From Meandrina meandrites (lineage: Eukaryota; Cnidaria; Anthozoa; Scleractinia; Meandrinidae): 64,000 nucleotides of DNA. Below, piece by piece: positions 12,049-25,284 of this stretch (positions are counted from its first letter, which is position 1; each line of letters begins with the position of its first letter). The notes below the pieces were generated by a model. It was not told the DNA's origin. It searched no databases and saw only the letters and a program-made list of their open reading frames with translations. The stretch spans positions 9,651,001 to 9,715,000 of the forward strand of contig OY855912.1 in the NCBI GenBank assembly GCA_963693305.1, in the 5' to 3' direction. A program made the position numbers and the translations under genes.

Positions 12049-14058
12049 ATGGAATATACTAAGATCATGAAACTGTCGGGTTTCTTGATCACGATTGATT
12101 TTGAAAAAGCCTTTGACTCAGTCAACCATACTTTTCTCACCAAAACATTAGAAGCCTTTAATTTTGGTCCATCTTTTATCAGGTGGGGTTCCAGTTTTAA
12201 TTGCAATCTAATGAGCTGTATTATGAATAATGGTTTCTCGACGGAGTACTTTCCAATTTCTCGAGGTGTGCGTCAGGGTGACCCACCTTCACCATACCTG
12301 TTTCTAATGGTTTTAGAGATCTTTGCTATTCATGTCCGTGAAAATAACTGTATTAAAGGTATTGCAGTGGAGGACGAGGAGATAAAATTATGTGCCTTTG
12401 CGGACGATCTCACCACCTTTCTTCGAGATGTGAGCTCCTATAAACACCTGGTTGTTTCGCTTAATCGATTCGAACAATGCTCTGGTTTAAAGGTAAACAG
12501 CGAGAAAACAGAAGCACTTTCTCTCGGTGTACATGACCCAAAAAATTCGATAGCCGAATTAGGAATCTCAAAAATCGAAACTCCTATTAAAATCCTCGGT
12601 ATTCATTGGACCTACAATCAACAGCAAAGGGATAAATTAAACTTCTATAATTTATTGGAGTCGATCAAAAAACAGCTGACATTTTGGAAATGGAGACATC
12701 TAACAATTATAGGCAAAATCCAAATTCTCAAAACTTTTATTATCCCGAAATTGACCTATCGTGCCTCAATTATTCACTATTCCAAAGATACTTTAAAGCA
12801 ATGTAAAAAAATTCTGTATGATTTTGTTTGGAACGGTCGCGACAAGGTGAAAAGAATGGCTATAATAAACGAGATCGAAAACGGTGGTTTAAAAATGCCT
12901 CACCTGGAATCTATCTTCATGACACAGCGCATCTCATGTCTAAAAAAATTTTCGGAAGAATACCACAGCTCGTGGAAACACATTTTAAAATTCTTCTTGA
13001 AAAAAGTTGGTGGTGTCTTTGTACTGTGCTGTAACTTCGATCCTAAACTTTTGTGTACAAAATCCATCCCGCCATTCTATAATCAATGTCTCTCAGATTT
13101 TGCCTCGGTACAGAAGTTTTCTCCCAGTACGATCGAAGAAGTGTTACTGCAGCCTATTTGGAACAATGTAAATATCTTAAAGAACGGCAAATCCATTTTC
13201 GACCAAAAACTATACAATCTTGGCTTAGTTCGCTTAGTCGATATAATTTCCGAGGAAGGTAAATTATTAACTTATGATAAGATGAAGGAAACATTTCCTA
13301 ACATGTCGGGCACGGATTACTTTCAACTAATAAGCATCTTTTACTCGCTGCCATCTGAATGGAAACGTATGATAACAAATACTACTAACGCCCTAAATAC
13401 CTCGGTAAGAAAAAAACGCTTGGTTTTTGAACACTTAGACAAACTGATAAATCTAAGCTCGAAAGCAATATATCAGCTGACAAAAGAACGTGTCACTTTA
13501 TCACCTTCAGCTCAATCAAAATGGAACCAAATATTTTTTGATCGTACCTTGATTTGGAAAGATCTCTACGTTATACCATATCAATGTACATTGGATACTA
13601 AACTAAGAGAATTTCAATTCAAAATTCTGCACAGAATTCTAACCACAAATTATAGTTTATACAAGATGTCTCTCGTACCTTCTCCAGTATGTAGTTTCTG
13701 TGACAATAATGACGAATCCCTCCGGCATTTGTTTGTTCATTGTTCTTTTGTATCAACATTTTGGGATCAAATTCTAAATTGGAATTCTATTTGTAGGAAT
13801 AATTTTGATAACCTTGACGATAGTGCAATATTATTTGGCATTCCATCAACTAGGCAAATAAAGAGTAATTATTGTATTCTCAACACTATTATTTTAGTAG
13901 GTAAACAGACTATCTATCAATGTCGCAAAAAACTTATTAAGCCATCATTCGCTCTTTTTCTTGCCAAAATTGATCACCTTAAGTCCTTGGAGTACCAAAT
14001 AGCCAAAAAAAGAGGAAAACTAGTCACTTTTTTTGATAAGTGGAAAAATATTTCATAA
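12049..14058 (+). pseudogene. LINE ORF2, C-terminal part: RT core and zinc-knuckle tail
   Basis: Starting at M-E-Y-T-K after the MITE, the frame continues the RT: F-L-I-T-I-D-F-E-K-A-F-D-S (motif A), R-G-V-R-Q-G-D-P (motif B), and C-A-F-A-D-D-L-T (motif C, catalytic FADD), then L-K-V-N-S-E-K-T and L-G-I-H-W. Near the C terminus C-S-F-C...H-L-F-V-H-C is the Cys/His motif of L1-type ORF2. It stops at 14056-14058. All catalytic residues are present; only the MITE breaks the gene. The extra in-frame ATG at 11989 belongs to the MITE. Confidence 0.88.
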
Positions 14059-14493
14059 TTATAAATATTAGATCGTATTTTGTATGGTATGCTAAATTAG
14101 AATTCAAATGAAATGTAATGTAATCGTAGTGTAGTGTTTATTGTAATGTAAGTAATGTAAGAGTGTTATTGTTAGACTTTAGGATTCTAGTGGATTATTA
14201 TTGTAGCCGTATAAATTCTAATGAAATGTAATGTAATCGTAATGTAGTGTATATTGTAATGTAAGTAATGTTAAAGTGTTATTGTTAGACTTTAGGACCC
14301 TTGTGGATTATTATCGTAGTATTGTACAAATTATTTATTTGTGTCGTCATTAAGGTAGTAATGTATTGTATTGTTGTCTGTAATCGAACTGCATTAATAA
14401 AAAAAAATAAAAATAAAAATTAAAAAAAATAAAAATTTAAAAAAAAAAAAAACTGAACTAAGATAACCGCCAAATTTGCAAGTTATTTTTGCG

Positions 14494-15024
14494 CTAATTG
14501 TAGTTTATTCTTTTTTTCGAGTGGAATTCCTGACGTTTATTCAAGCCAAAGGGTGCCAGAGAGAACAACTGTGCACTCCAATATGCCTCTTTAGTGATTA
14601 AAAGCTTTTCGATGTCACTTGAATTGTTTGCATTTATCTGCACTTGATCAATACACTGGAAAGAGAAGTCGTTTAAGTCGTGCGGTGTTCTGTTGAAATG
14701 CACCGCTACCTCACAAGTCTTTTTCTTGGTCAGCATAGCAGACTTGTGGTTGCGAAATCTAACTCTAAAATCTGTTGTTGTAGAGCCAATGTATTGTAAG
14801 TTACATTTCTTACACGAAGCCAAATAAATAACATTTTTTGAATCAAAAGAAAGTTTCGATCGTATCTTATAGCTCCTGCCTGTTTGAAAACTCTGGAAAG
14901 AATTTGATTCAACAAAGTAATTGTGACAGAGATCGCATCTTGTTCTTTTGCATTTAAAGCAACCCTTAACCTCAACAACCTCTTCAACTTCAGTGTTAGA
15001 GCCACAACGAGATGGCGCTAACAA
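14494..15024 (-). pseudogene. GIY-YIG endonuclease domain of inverted Penelope copy
   Basis: About 176 codons. A Cys cluster G-C-F-K-C-K-R-T-R-C-D-L-C precedes N-V-I-Y-L-A-S-C-K-K-C-N-L-Q-Y-I-G-S-T, the GIY-YIG-like core, then F-R-V-R-F-R-N-H-K-S. This is the endonuclease domain that Penelope-like elements carry after their RT. It differs from the forward copy (17774-18304) at four residues. It is in a different frame from the RT-side open frame at 15057-15623, and there is no credible start codon of its own. Confidence 0.8.
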
Positions 15025-15056
15025 CTCCTTAAGGTTTTTAGATCTTCGAAAAGAGG

Positions 15057-15623
15057 CTATGATGGAATTTGCGGGAAAAATTCTTTTAATTTGGGGTTGG
15101 ATTCCAAAATACCTAGGTGTTTTCTGATGATGCGACCAACATCAGGTAAATTTGGATTAAATGTTGTTACAAATGGAAACAATTTCTTCTCAGCTTTGGC
15201 ACGAGTTCTAAGTAAATCGGTTCTAGATGTAGTTGAGGCTTTAGAAAATTGATCTTCCACTAGTTTTGTGGGATAACCCTGATTGACTAGGTAACCCTTG
15301 TATTCAGTTGTTCTCTCGGCAAGAAATACTTGTTCAGAGCAGTTTCTCTGTAATCTAGTTGCAACGCCAAAAGGGATAGCCTTGAAAACGTGTTTGGGGT
15401 GAGCACTTGATGGTGGAAGATACAAGTGGCTATCAGTTGGCTTTGAATAAACGTCTGTCTGAATGAAACCCCCGATAAGATGTAAAGTTAAATCTAGTAC
15501 GTGGAGCTCGCGTTCAGAAAAAACTAATTCAAATTTAATGGTAGGATATAGAGAATTTATAAAGTCGGTAAACTCATGCAGTGCAGGAAGGCCTTGTTGC
15601 CAGAGATCAAAAACATCATCACG
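15057..15623 (-). pseudogene. RT C-terminal part of inverted Penelope copy
   Basis: The open frame runs from the truncation point (D-D-V-F-D-L-W-Q-Q-G) through F-E-L-V-F-S-E-R-E-L-H-V-L-D-L and the RT thumb region, ending P-Q-I-P-S-stop at 15057. At the place where the forward copy has a TAG (17376-17378) this copy has TAT (Tyr), so the forward stop is a private mutation. Confidence 0.82.
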
Positions 15624-17741
15624 TTGACGTTCGTTGGAGTGAAAGCTTACAAAGCTTCACGGGGTCAACGGGAACTTTGCGTTGCAGTCTTACAAGCCTC
15701 GCGGAAGAAAGTCGATTGTCTACAACGAGAGCTCCAATCCTGTAGGGAACAAATCTTCTCATCCATTAATTCTGGCTCTGCGAACTATATCTGGAATGGC
15801 CTGAAAACGGAAAACTTGAACCTACTTCGCATTTTGAAAGAACGCGAGCAAAGAAAGATGTTAAAAACAATTCCGTTAGATCAGGAATTACTTTCATCCA
15901 GTAACACCATAGATCTACCTAATATAACCGCCACACAAAACCGTCGTTTCCACGGGCTACACAGGCTACTGAGGAAACGAAAACTTTTCCGTCGAAAGCG
16001 CAGGAGGCCTGATACAACGACTGCTAACGAATCACATCAGTTGGATCCCATCAACCTTTCAAGCCAGTCCATCAATCAAGACCAAACCAATCTACTCAAG
16101 AAAGGACCATCTTTCTGCCCCATGCCAAAAGATGTTGATTGGCAGCGTGTATATGATGATTTGGAAGCTTTTGAAGCCCGCTTGCGGACAGCAGTATTTT
16201 TCATTGAAAGCAATCCTGAGGATAGCCAAGAACCACCTAGTCACCTTCCTCAAGTTCCAAAGGAAAAGAAATGGAAGCCACCGCCATCAAGGTATCCAGA
16301 ACTTGAACTTTTTCTATCTAGTGTTAGGCGTGATTTGATAAACCCTCGCAACATTAAATCAGCTAGAGATAATTTAACCAAAGGGGAACGGGTTGCGTTA
16401 AAGCAATTTAGAAATTCTGATGTAGTAATTCGGATACAAGATAAGGGTTCTCGTTTCGTCTTAATTGATAAAGGGGAATACGAGGATAAAATGTTTGGCC
16501 AGCTTCATAACCAGCTCCATTATAAGTCCTTACAGGAAGATCCTACAAATAGGCATTTGGCTGTAGTTGAGAGTTGGTGCAACAAATGGGTCAGAAAAGG
16601 TGAAATTTCAGACCAATTAGCTAATTGGATAATTAACAAAAAAGCCAAACCAGGGGTCGCCTTCGGTAATATTAAAACACACAAAGCATGGAATCCACTC
16701 AGGCTTATCACATCGTGTCGTGGTACAGCTATAGAAAATCTTTCAGCCTTCAGTGAATTTTACTTGCAAGCGTTGGCTCGTAAGTTGCCATCTTTCATCA
16801 AGGATACGACCGATTTACTTAATAGAATTGGGGATCTTAATCGGAGTGGCCCTTTTCCCGAAGGCACCCTTTTAGTTTCTTGGGATGTTGTGTCAATGTT
16901 CCCTAACATAGATAATCAACTCGGTCTTACAGCAGTAAAGAAGGCACTGAATGCTAGAGAAAACCAGCTTCCATCCACTAATTGCATTTTAGAAGCGGTA
17001 GAAATTTGTTTGAAGAGCAATCACTCGGTTTTTAAGGAAAACTTTTTCCTACAAATTCATGGCACAGCCATGGGCCCAAAGAACGCCTGTAGTTACGCGG
17101 ATCTTGCCATGGGGGAAATAGATTCTCAAGCTAAATTTTCTGGCCCCATAAAGCCGGCTTTATGGTGGCGATACCGTGATGATGTTTTTGATCTCTGGCA
17201 ACAAGGCCTTCCTGCACTGCATGAGTTTACCGACTTTATAAATTCTCTATATCCTACCATTAAATTTGAATTAGTTTTTTCTGAACGCGAGCTCCACGTA
17301 CTAGATTTAACTTTACATCTTATCGGGGGTTTCATTCAGACAGACGTTTATTCAAAGCCAACTGATAGCCACTTGTAGCTTCCACCATCAAGTGCTCACC
17401 CCAAACACGTTTTCAAGGCTATCCCTTTTGGCGTTGCAACTAGATTACAGAGAAACTGCTCTGAACAAGTATTTCTTGCCGAGAGAACAACTGAATACAA
17501 GGGTTACCTAGTCAATCAGGGTTATCCCACAAAACTAGTGGAAGATCAATTTTCTAAAGCCTCAACTACATCTAGAACCGATTTACTTAGAACTCGTGCC
17601 AAAGCTGAGAAGAAATTGTTTCCATTTGTAACAACATTTAATCCAAATTTACCTGATGTTGGTCGCATCATCAGAAAACACCTAGGTATTTTGGAATCCA
17701 ACCCCAAATTAAAAGAATTTTTCCCGCAAATTCCATCATAG
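15624..17741 (+). pseudogene. Penelope reverse transcriptase, one in-frame stop
   Basis: The open frame reaches upstream to 15576, but those first codons lie in the inverted copy; the element's own start codon is not identifiable. A basic patch L-L-R-K-R-K-L-F-R-R-K-R-R-R-P is near residue 145. The RT blocks are K-A-K-P-G-V-A-F-G-N-I-K-T-H-K, P-L-R-L-I-T-S, L-L-V-S-W-D-V-V-S-M-F-P-N (motif A), G-T-A-M-G-P-K-N-A (motif B) and W-W-R-Y-R-D-D-V-F (motif C). YRDD instead of YADD is usual for Penelope. A TAG at 17376-17378 interrupts the thumb region, which continues in frame to P-Q-I-P-S-stop at 17741. The endonuclease domain then follows in the -1 frame. Confidence 0.87.
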
Positions 17742-18304
17742 CCTCTTTTCGAAGATCTAAAAACTTTAAGGAGTTGTTAGCGCCATCTCGTTATGGCTCT
17801 AACACTGAAGTTGAAGAGGTTGCTGAGGTTAAGGGTTGCTTTAAATGCAAAAGAACAAGATGCGATCTCTGTCACAATTACTTTGTTGAATCAAATTCTT
17901 TCCAGAGTTTTCAAACAGGCAGGAGCTATAAGATACGATCGAAACTTTCTTGTGATTCAAAAAATGTTATTTATTTGGCTTCGTGTAAGAAATGTAACTT
18001 ACAATACATTGGCTCTACAACAACAGATTTTAGAGTTAGATTTCGCAACCACAAGTCTGTTATGCTGACCAAGAAAAAGACTTGTGAGGTAGCGGTGCAT
18101 TTCAACAGAACACCGCACGACTTAAACGACTTCTCTTTCCAGTGTATTGATCAAGTGCAGATAAATGCAAACAATTCAAGTGACATCGAAAAGCTTTTAA
18201 TCACTAAAGAGGCATATTGGAGTGCACAGTTGTTCTCTCTGGCACCCTTTGGCTTGAATAAACGTCAGGAATTCCACTCGAAAAAAAGAATAAACTACAA
18301 TTAG
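17738..18304 (+). pseudogene. GIY-YIG endonuclease domain of forward Penelope copy
   Basis: The reading frame is open from about 17738 (I-A-S-F-R-R-S-K-N) to TAG at 18302-18304, one base out of phase with the RT frame that ends at 17741. It contains the Cys cluster G-C-F-K-C...C-D-L-C, Y-L-A-S-C...Q-Y-I-G-S-T and F-R-V-R-F-R-N-H-K-S. In the family the RT and endonuclease form one protein, so a single-base deletion just before the junction (in the run C-A-A-A-T-T) is the simplest explanation. The inverted copy has the same break. Confidence 0.82.
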
Positions 18305-18432
18305 CGCAAAAATAACTTGCAAATTTGGCGGTTATCTTAGTTCAGTTGTTCAAAGGCCCCGACCTTGGATCTTGTTACCTTTGTTAGCGCTAGGTTTTCT
18401 CAGGGGCCCCCATCGGGGAATTTATTACATTA

Positions 18433-20371
<1,939 letters not shown>

Positions 20372-20420
<49 letters not shown>
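20372..20420. repeat. (TA)n microsatellite, right side
   Basis: TA run of about 24 repeats at the right end of the inverted-repeat element. Confidence 0.95.
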
Positions 20421-20423
<3 letters not shown>

Positions 20424-20611
20424 ACACATCATGACCAGTTGCAAGGGAGTGTTAAACATTTTAAGAGTTTCCTCTGATAAAATCAGTGGCGGATCGTTTT
20501 AAATGTTCATTTTTAAATTCTTCCATTGTAAGATATATAGAAACATCTCATGATCAATTGCAAAGGAGTGTCAAACATTTTCAGAGTTCAGTTCCTGTGA
20601 TAAATAAAAGT

Positions 20612-20774
20612 CATTGGCAGATCCAGGGGAGGGTCCCGAAAGGCTCGAGACCCGACCTTATTTTTTTGGAAATAGCACATTTTCTTTGAATTAAGAGCCA
20701 CAATTATCTTCGCAGAATTCAACATTCATAGTCAAGCAGGCCCCTCCCTAGCTGAAGGTCTGGATCTGCCACTG
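20612..20774. mobile_element. Short MITE with GGCAGATCCAG ends
   Basis: The left end CATTGGCAGATCCAG and right end CTGGATCTGCCACTG are inverted repeats of 15 bp with one mismatch. Total length is 163 bp with no coding capacity. The GTGGCGGATC at 20487 nearby suggests a second fragment. Confidence 0.65.
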
Positions 20775-20911
20775 AAAGTAATTTTTAGCGAACCAGTTAT
20801 TAGAATGATCATATAACCTCTATAAAACAATTAGAAACAGTTATAAAATAAATAAACAGGCTTTTGGGGTATAATTATGAGAGCATGTCACACCACTAAG
20901 GAAGATAATAG

Positions 20912-22370
20912 TAACAAGAAGTTGCTATAGCAACTTAAAACCGCGCTTATATTTTTGGCTAATTAACAGCTTTCTTTCTCAAAAGTCACGGTTAAATTTA
21001 ATCTGTTTGCATTATGAGTAAAGGACTAGCAAAGTAGTCACACAATCCGAGGATTACGTTGTCCCCGGATAGCTTCAGTTAGCTTGGGGGTTTTTCCCTT
21101 CTAATGACGTAACCCCTGCACGTTCGGGCACGCTCAATTGTTTACTTAAGCAAATATTTCATTTCCTTTCAAATATTTGAACTCACTTCAAGGAAATAGC
21201 CAAAGAATTCACTTCGATTGCCTAAACCCACAAGAAATACTCGCAGAAGAGGAAACAAATTAAATTAATGACCGTCGCTTCTGCCGACATAAACATGCAA
21301 ATGAAACACAATGTTATTTGTCACCTAACGAAAGTGAAACCTGCAACATCAGCGCATTCCATGGCTGACGTAATACCTTTTTCAGTGTATTCAACATTCG
21401 CTTTGAATCCAACGCTTCGATAAAACCAAAATAAAATATACTTTATACACAATAAAGAAAACAATATCCGCAACATTTTCGGTACATTAATGTTTCTACA
21501 GCTTTTGGCGAATAAACATCACAGGTTGTGTGATTTCAAAGCTCCAATCACGATTTGGCCGAGTGGAGGTTTGCGTCTGGTCACCGACAAAAAAAAACGA
21601 CGAAAAATAATAATAAATCCCGTGCAGAGCAAGAACCGCGCTCGGCCCATGGCCGCGCGGTTAACAAGAAGTTGCTATAGCAACTTAAAACCGCGCTTAT
21701 ATTTTTGGCTCATTAACAGCTTTCTTTCTCAAAAGTCACGGTTAAATTTAATCTGTTTGCATTATGAGTAAAGGACTAGCAAAGTAGTCACGTTAGTCAC
21801 ACAATCCGAGGTTTAAGTTGTCCCCGGCTATCTTTAGCTTAGGGGTTTTTCCCTTCTAATGACGTAACCCCTGCACGTTCGGGCACGCTCAATTGTTTAC
21901 TTTAGCAAATATTTCATTTCCTTTCAAATCTTTGAACTCACTTCGATGAAACAGCCAAAGAATTCACTTCGATTGCCTAAACCCACAAGAAATACTCGCA
22001 GAAGAGGAAACAAATTAAATTAATGACCGTCGCTTCTGCCAACATAAACATGCAAATAAAACACAATGTTATTTGTCACGTAATGAAAGTGAAACCTGCA
22101 ACATCAGCGCATTCCATGGCTGATGTAATACCTTTTTTCAGCGTATTCAACATTCGCTTTCAATCCAACGCTTCGATAAAACCAAAAGAAAATATACTTT
22201 ATACACAATAAAGAAAACAATATCCGCAACATTTTCGGTACATTAATGTTTCAACAGCTTTTGGCGAATAAACATCATAGGTTGCGTGATTTCAAAGCCC
22301 CAATCACGATTTGGCCGAGTGGAGGTTTGGGTCTGGTCACCGACAAAAAAACGAAAAAAAAAAATAAATC
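20912..22370 (+). repeat. 750-bp tandem duplication, two copies
   Basis: The unit starts TAACAAGAAGTTGCTATAGC at 20912 and again at 21662. The copies match along their length with small indels. Each ends in a GTGCAGAGCAAGAACCGCGC-type unit: the first copy has one such unit, the second has six (the minisatellite at 22363-22675). No protein is recognised. Confidence 0.88.
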
Positions 22371-22675
22371 CCGTGTAAAGCAAGAACCGCGCTCGGCCCA
22401 TGGCCGCGCGGTTAATAATAAATCCCGTGTAAAACAAGAACCGCGCTCGGCCCATGGCCGCGCGGTTAAAAAATCCCGTGCAGAGCAAGAACCGCGCTCG
22501 GCCCATGGCCGCGCGGTTAATAAATCCCGTGCAAAGCAAGAACCGCGCTCGGCCCATGGCCGCGCGGTTAATAAATCCCGTGCAGAGCAAGAACCGCGCT
22601 CGGCCCATGGCCGCGCGGTTAATAAATCCCGTGCAGAGCAAGAACCGCGCTCGGCCCATGGCCGCGCGGTTAACA
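22363..22675 (+). repeat. 51-bp minisatellite, six copies
   Basis: Six tandem 51-bp units contain AAGAACCGCGCTCGGCCCAT and GGCCGCGCGG. Because 51 is 17 codons, several frames on both strands stay open and show a 17-residue repeat. These open frames have no other support as genes. The unit is GC-rich in an AT-rich setting. Confidence 0.92.
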
Positions 22676-23499
22676 AGCAGTAAGTTGAAATGTTCATTTT
22701 TAAAATCCTCGACCCTAGAAAGGAGACCACATTTTTGAAGAAACGGTCTTCTGCATATTGTGATAATAGCTTTTTGGGCTATTCGGTCGTTCTCCTTGAT
22801 AACAACTAGCAGAGGGGGAACCAAGCTTGCAGCAAGGGAAGTCGGGATCTGTTACAGCAAACGAACTTACGGACAGCAGAAATCACACGGTCACTTGGCT
22901 CCAACAGTAGAGTTTACTCCAATAACATAACCCGAATGTAACATAAAATGGGAAGTTGAATAACCGGCGTCCCATCACCGGGGGCATGACTTCTGAGGGC
23001 AGTTCAGTGCGTAACCAAAGAATATTTTACAGTGCAGTTCTATTTAAGCCGAAACTACAATGCTAACGCATTAGGTAATGTCATTAACTAGTCTAACTTA
23101 AGCATTATCTAAGACATTTCAGGAAGGACTATTGGCTATAAGGAAATTTCGCTTTTACAAGATTAATCACTTTCAAAACAGTGCAGGTAGATAACAGTTA
23201 AACAAAAGGCTAGTGCAGGTTACACTTACACTTCAACGCTAATTACAGTTATGATCCACAACAAAACAACAGGTGCTTGCTACGGTTAATGAACTGGAAA
23301 ATTAACCTGCTACTTCAAAAACCAAAACAATAATTTCTACGTTGGATTTTCTATCAGCGAAAGCGAATAAATAAATTTAACCAAATAATCAATTTTTCTC
23401 TCCTCACAATATGTTCATTACATCTTTATAATGACAAAATTAATACAGACATGCAATCATAACAGTAAAGTGCTTCCTTTAAATAAAATACGATTTTAT
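22676..23499. other. No recognised gene
   Basis: AT-rich sequence without a supported frame, inverted repeat or tandem repeat. Confidence 0.4.
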
Positions 23500-24188
23500 T
23501 ATATATATCTTGTCTGTTTCTACTGGCGCACTTTTGCTACGAAAATCGACGAACGGTAAGCGGCGAGGCCGGGATGAGAGAGCGGCGAAGCCACGATCGC
23601 GGCTTTGCCGCTTACCGTTCGTCGAATTTCGCAGCAAAAGAGAGACTGCTCGCACGCGTTTTATAGGAAAACAATTTTGGTGTTTTCCCACATTTACACA
23701 AAGAATTTACACTTAAATGTTGTCTACTAGCGCACTTGCTACGACCAATATTTCCTTTCGAGGAAGAATTTCGAACCAGAATTTCAAGCCACGGGCGTTT
23801 TATAGAAAGCATTTCTGGTGTTTTCCACGTTTAGAACGAAGAATATACACTTGCCTCTTGTCTGTTCTACTAGCGCACTCTTGCTACGATCAATATTCCC
23901 TTTCGTGCAAGGATTACGAACCGTGTGCGTTTTATAGAAAGCATTTCTGGTGTTTTCCACGTTTAGAACGAAGAATATACACTTATATCTTGTCTGTTCT
24001 ACTACGTGCCGCACTCTTGCTACGATCAATATTCCCTTTCGTGCAAGGATTACGAACCGTGCGCGTTTTATAGAAAGCATTTCTGGTGTTTTCCACGTTT
24101 AGAACGAAGAATATACACTTATATCTTGTCTGTTCTACTAGCGCACTCTTGCTACGATCAATATTCCCTTTCGAGCAAGGATTGTTCA
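23500..24188 (+). repeat. 132-139-bp tandem array, four to five units
   Basis: Units contain GCGTTTTATAGAAAGCATTT, ACGTTTAGAACGAAGAATAT and TACTAGCGCACTCTTGCTAC. GCGTTTTATA occurs at 23656, 23795, 23927 and 24063. The last units are nearly identical and the first are diverged, typical of array growth from one end. The first unit is broken by a hairpin at 23547-23624. Confidence 0.88.
23547..23624. repeat. Perfect 18-bp inverted repeat (hairpin)
   Basis: CGACGAACGGTAAGCGGC (23547-23564) is matched by its exact reverse complement at 23607-23624, with a 42-bp GC-rich loop that itself contains GGCGAAGCC and GGCTTTGCC. It lies inside the first unit of the 135-bp array and looks like a small insertion. 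Confidence 0.85.
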
Positions 24189-24190
24189 TT

Positions 24191-24485
24191 TAATGAGATG
24201 CACGAACTGCGAATCGAACGATCCGTTAACTCACATGGCCTCTTTGATTTGATTTAATGAGATGTACGAATTGCGAATCGAACGATCCGTAACACACATG
24301 GCCTCTTTGATTTAATGAGATGCAATATACGATCCCTAAATTCTACTCTACGGACCGCAAGGGCCCTTAACGATCCGTACCAATCGGACGAACTGAAACT
24401 CTTCTCTACGGACTGCTAGGGTCTTCAACGATCCGTACGGATCGAACGAACTGAATTTGCTTTTAACGGATCGTTACAGTGCGGG
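24191..24485 (-). repeat. Right subterminal repeats with CGATCCGTACGGATCG
   Basis: Two units of about 60 bp (starts 24191 and 24255; TAATGAGATG...GAACGATCCGT) are followed from 24313 by sequence that, read on the minus strand, repeats the left array: GATCGTATATTGCATCTCAT, CTCCGTAGAG-like and GATCCGTACGGATC. Homology with actin B's intron resumes at about 24502, so this array is at the right edge of the insert and inverted relative to 965-1325. Confidence 0.8.
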
Positions 24486-24751
24486 TGTATTGGACATGAG
24501 TGAAATAATTCCATGTTTATATCATATATAGTCGCGAAAAGGACTGTGAAGGGCAAACGTTTTCAGTGTTTACGTTTTGTAAACCGGAGAGTGAATTTTG
24601 AATCAAGTGGACCAAAGTGGCCCTGTATTCTGAAGTTGCTCCATTGGCTGCGCCCTAATTTACTTTGAAACTTTGTTATCCGTTGAAATATTTAATGTTG
24701 TGTTCTAGTCGCTAGCAAGAAAGGTCAATTAATTGAGCAAAGCGTATATAC

Positions 24752-25188
24752 CTGAGTCATTTTTTCTCTGTTGACTTTTGGGTTGAGTGGAGCTTCTGTC
24801 AGCACAACTGGGCGTTTCTCTGGCGCTACACGCAGCTCGTTGTAGAAGGTGTGATGCCAGATCTGAAATTAAAAGGAAATTCGTGGTCAGTCCATTTGCC
24901 AACTCGATATTCACAGCGGAAAATTGAGCTTACCTTTTCCATGTCATCCCAGTTTGTGACGATGCCGCGTTCGATGGGATATTTCAGAGTCAGAATACCT
25001 CGCTTGCTCTGAGCTTCATCGCCGACGTACGATTCTTTCTGACCCATACCAACCATCACGCCCTGATGTCTTGGACGACCAACGATGGAGGGAAACACTA
25101 CACGAGGAGCATCGTATCCGGCCAAACCGGCCTTGCACATACCGGAGCCACTATCCACAACCAAAGCAGCAACGTCGTCGTCGGCCAT
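24752..25188 (-). CDS. ACT: Actin copy A, exons 1-2 (divergent paralog)
   Basis: Exon 1 is 25188-24934 (85 codons, starts M-A-D-D-D), intron 1 is 24933-24863 (GTAAGC...CAG), and exon 2 is 24862-24752 (37 codons, ends K-M-T-Q, donor GTATAT). Sizes and phases equal those of copy B. In mature-actin numbering the changes against B are N12S, F21L, D24Y, A29V, D51E, H73R, E100K, H101R, L104V and A114V. His73 is the methylated histidine. Asp24 and Glu100 belong to the acidic myosin-contact surface of subdomain 1 (established for muscle actin). The frame is open throughout and all splice sites are canonical, so this is not an obvious pseudogene. The choices are a specialised paralog or a gene under weak constraint. 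An open stretch also runs through intron 1; it is not the protein. Confidence 0.9.
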
Positions 25189-25284
25189 TTTTACTGAGAT
25201 TTGTTACAGAACGTGAATACAACTATTAAGTCAAAAGCCCACCTTGTACAGATACAAGTGTGTGACGTTTTGGCGGTTTGATGT

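Larger units (their letters stand above)
8701..14450 (+). mobile_element. L1/Tx1-type LINE with target-site duplication
   Basis: A 5.75-kb non-LTR retrotransposon has a short 5' leader, ORF1 (8780-9631), ORF2 (9999-14058, interrupted), a 3' UTR with two copies of a 110-120 bp repeat (about 14100-14330) and an A-rich tail (14398-14450). The 13-bp duplication AACTGAACTAAGA occurs at 8688-8700 and 14451-14463. The same bases occur once, uninterrupted, in the intact Penelope copy (near 18340, inverted), which gives the empty site. It inserted into the 3' UTR of the inverted Penelope copy. Confidence 0.92.
8609..15623 (-). mobile_element. Penelope-like element, inverted 5'-truncated copy (split by a LINE)
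   Basis: Bases 8609-8700 plus 14464-15623 are the reverse complement of about 17180-18432 of the forward copy at 15624-18900, with only a few differences. The copy starts inside the reverse-transcriptase YRDD motif (the match ends at 15623, exactly where the forward copy begins) and runs through the RT end and GIY-YIG endonuclease into the 3' UTR. Its last 92 bases are separated by the LINE at 8701-14450. A partial copy beside a longer one, here head to head, is a known Penelope arrangement. Confidence 0.85.

Noticed and set aside
15576..15623. Methionine at 15576 as the Penelope start
   Set aside because: Those bases belong to the inverted copy; the forward element begins at 15624.
22363..22675. 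CRISPR-like array
   Set aside because: The repeats are head-to-tail without unique spacers, in a eukaryotic genome.
22243..22824. 193-codon minus-strand frame with a 17-residue repeat
   Set aside because: The 51-bp period keeps several frames open on both strands; there is no start context or flanking domain.
24826..25188. Single 120-codon actin-like exon
   Set aside because: The frame merely reads through the 71-bp intron 1; splice sites and the match to copy B show two exons.
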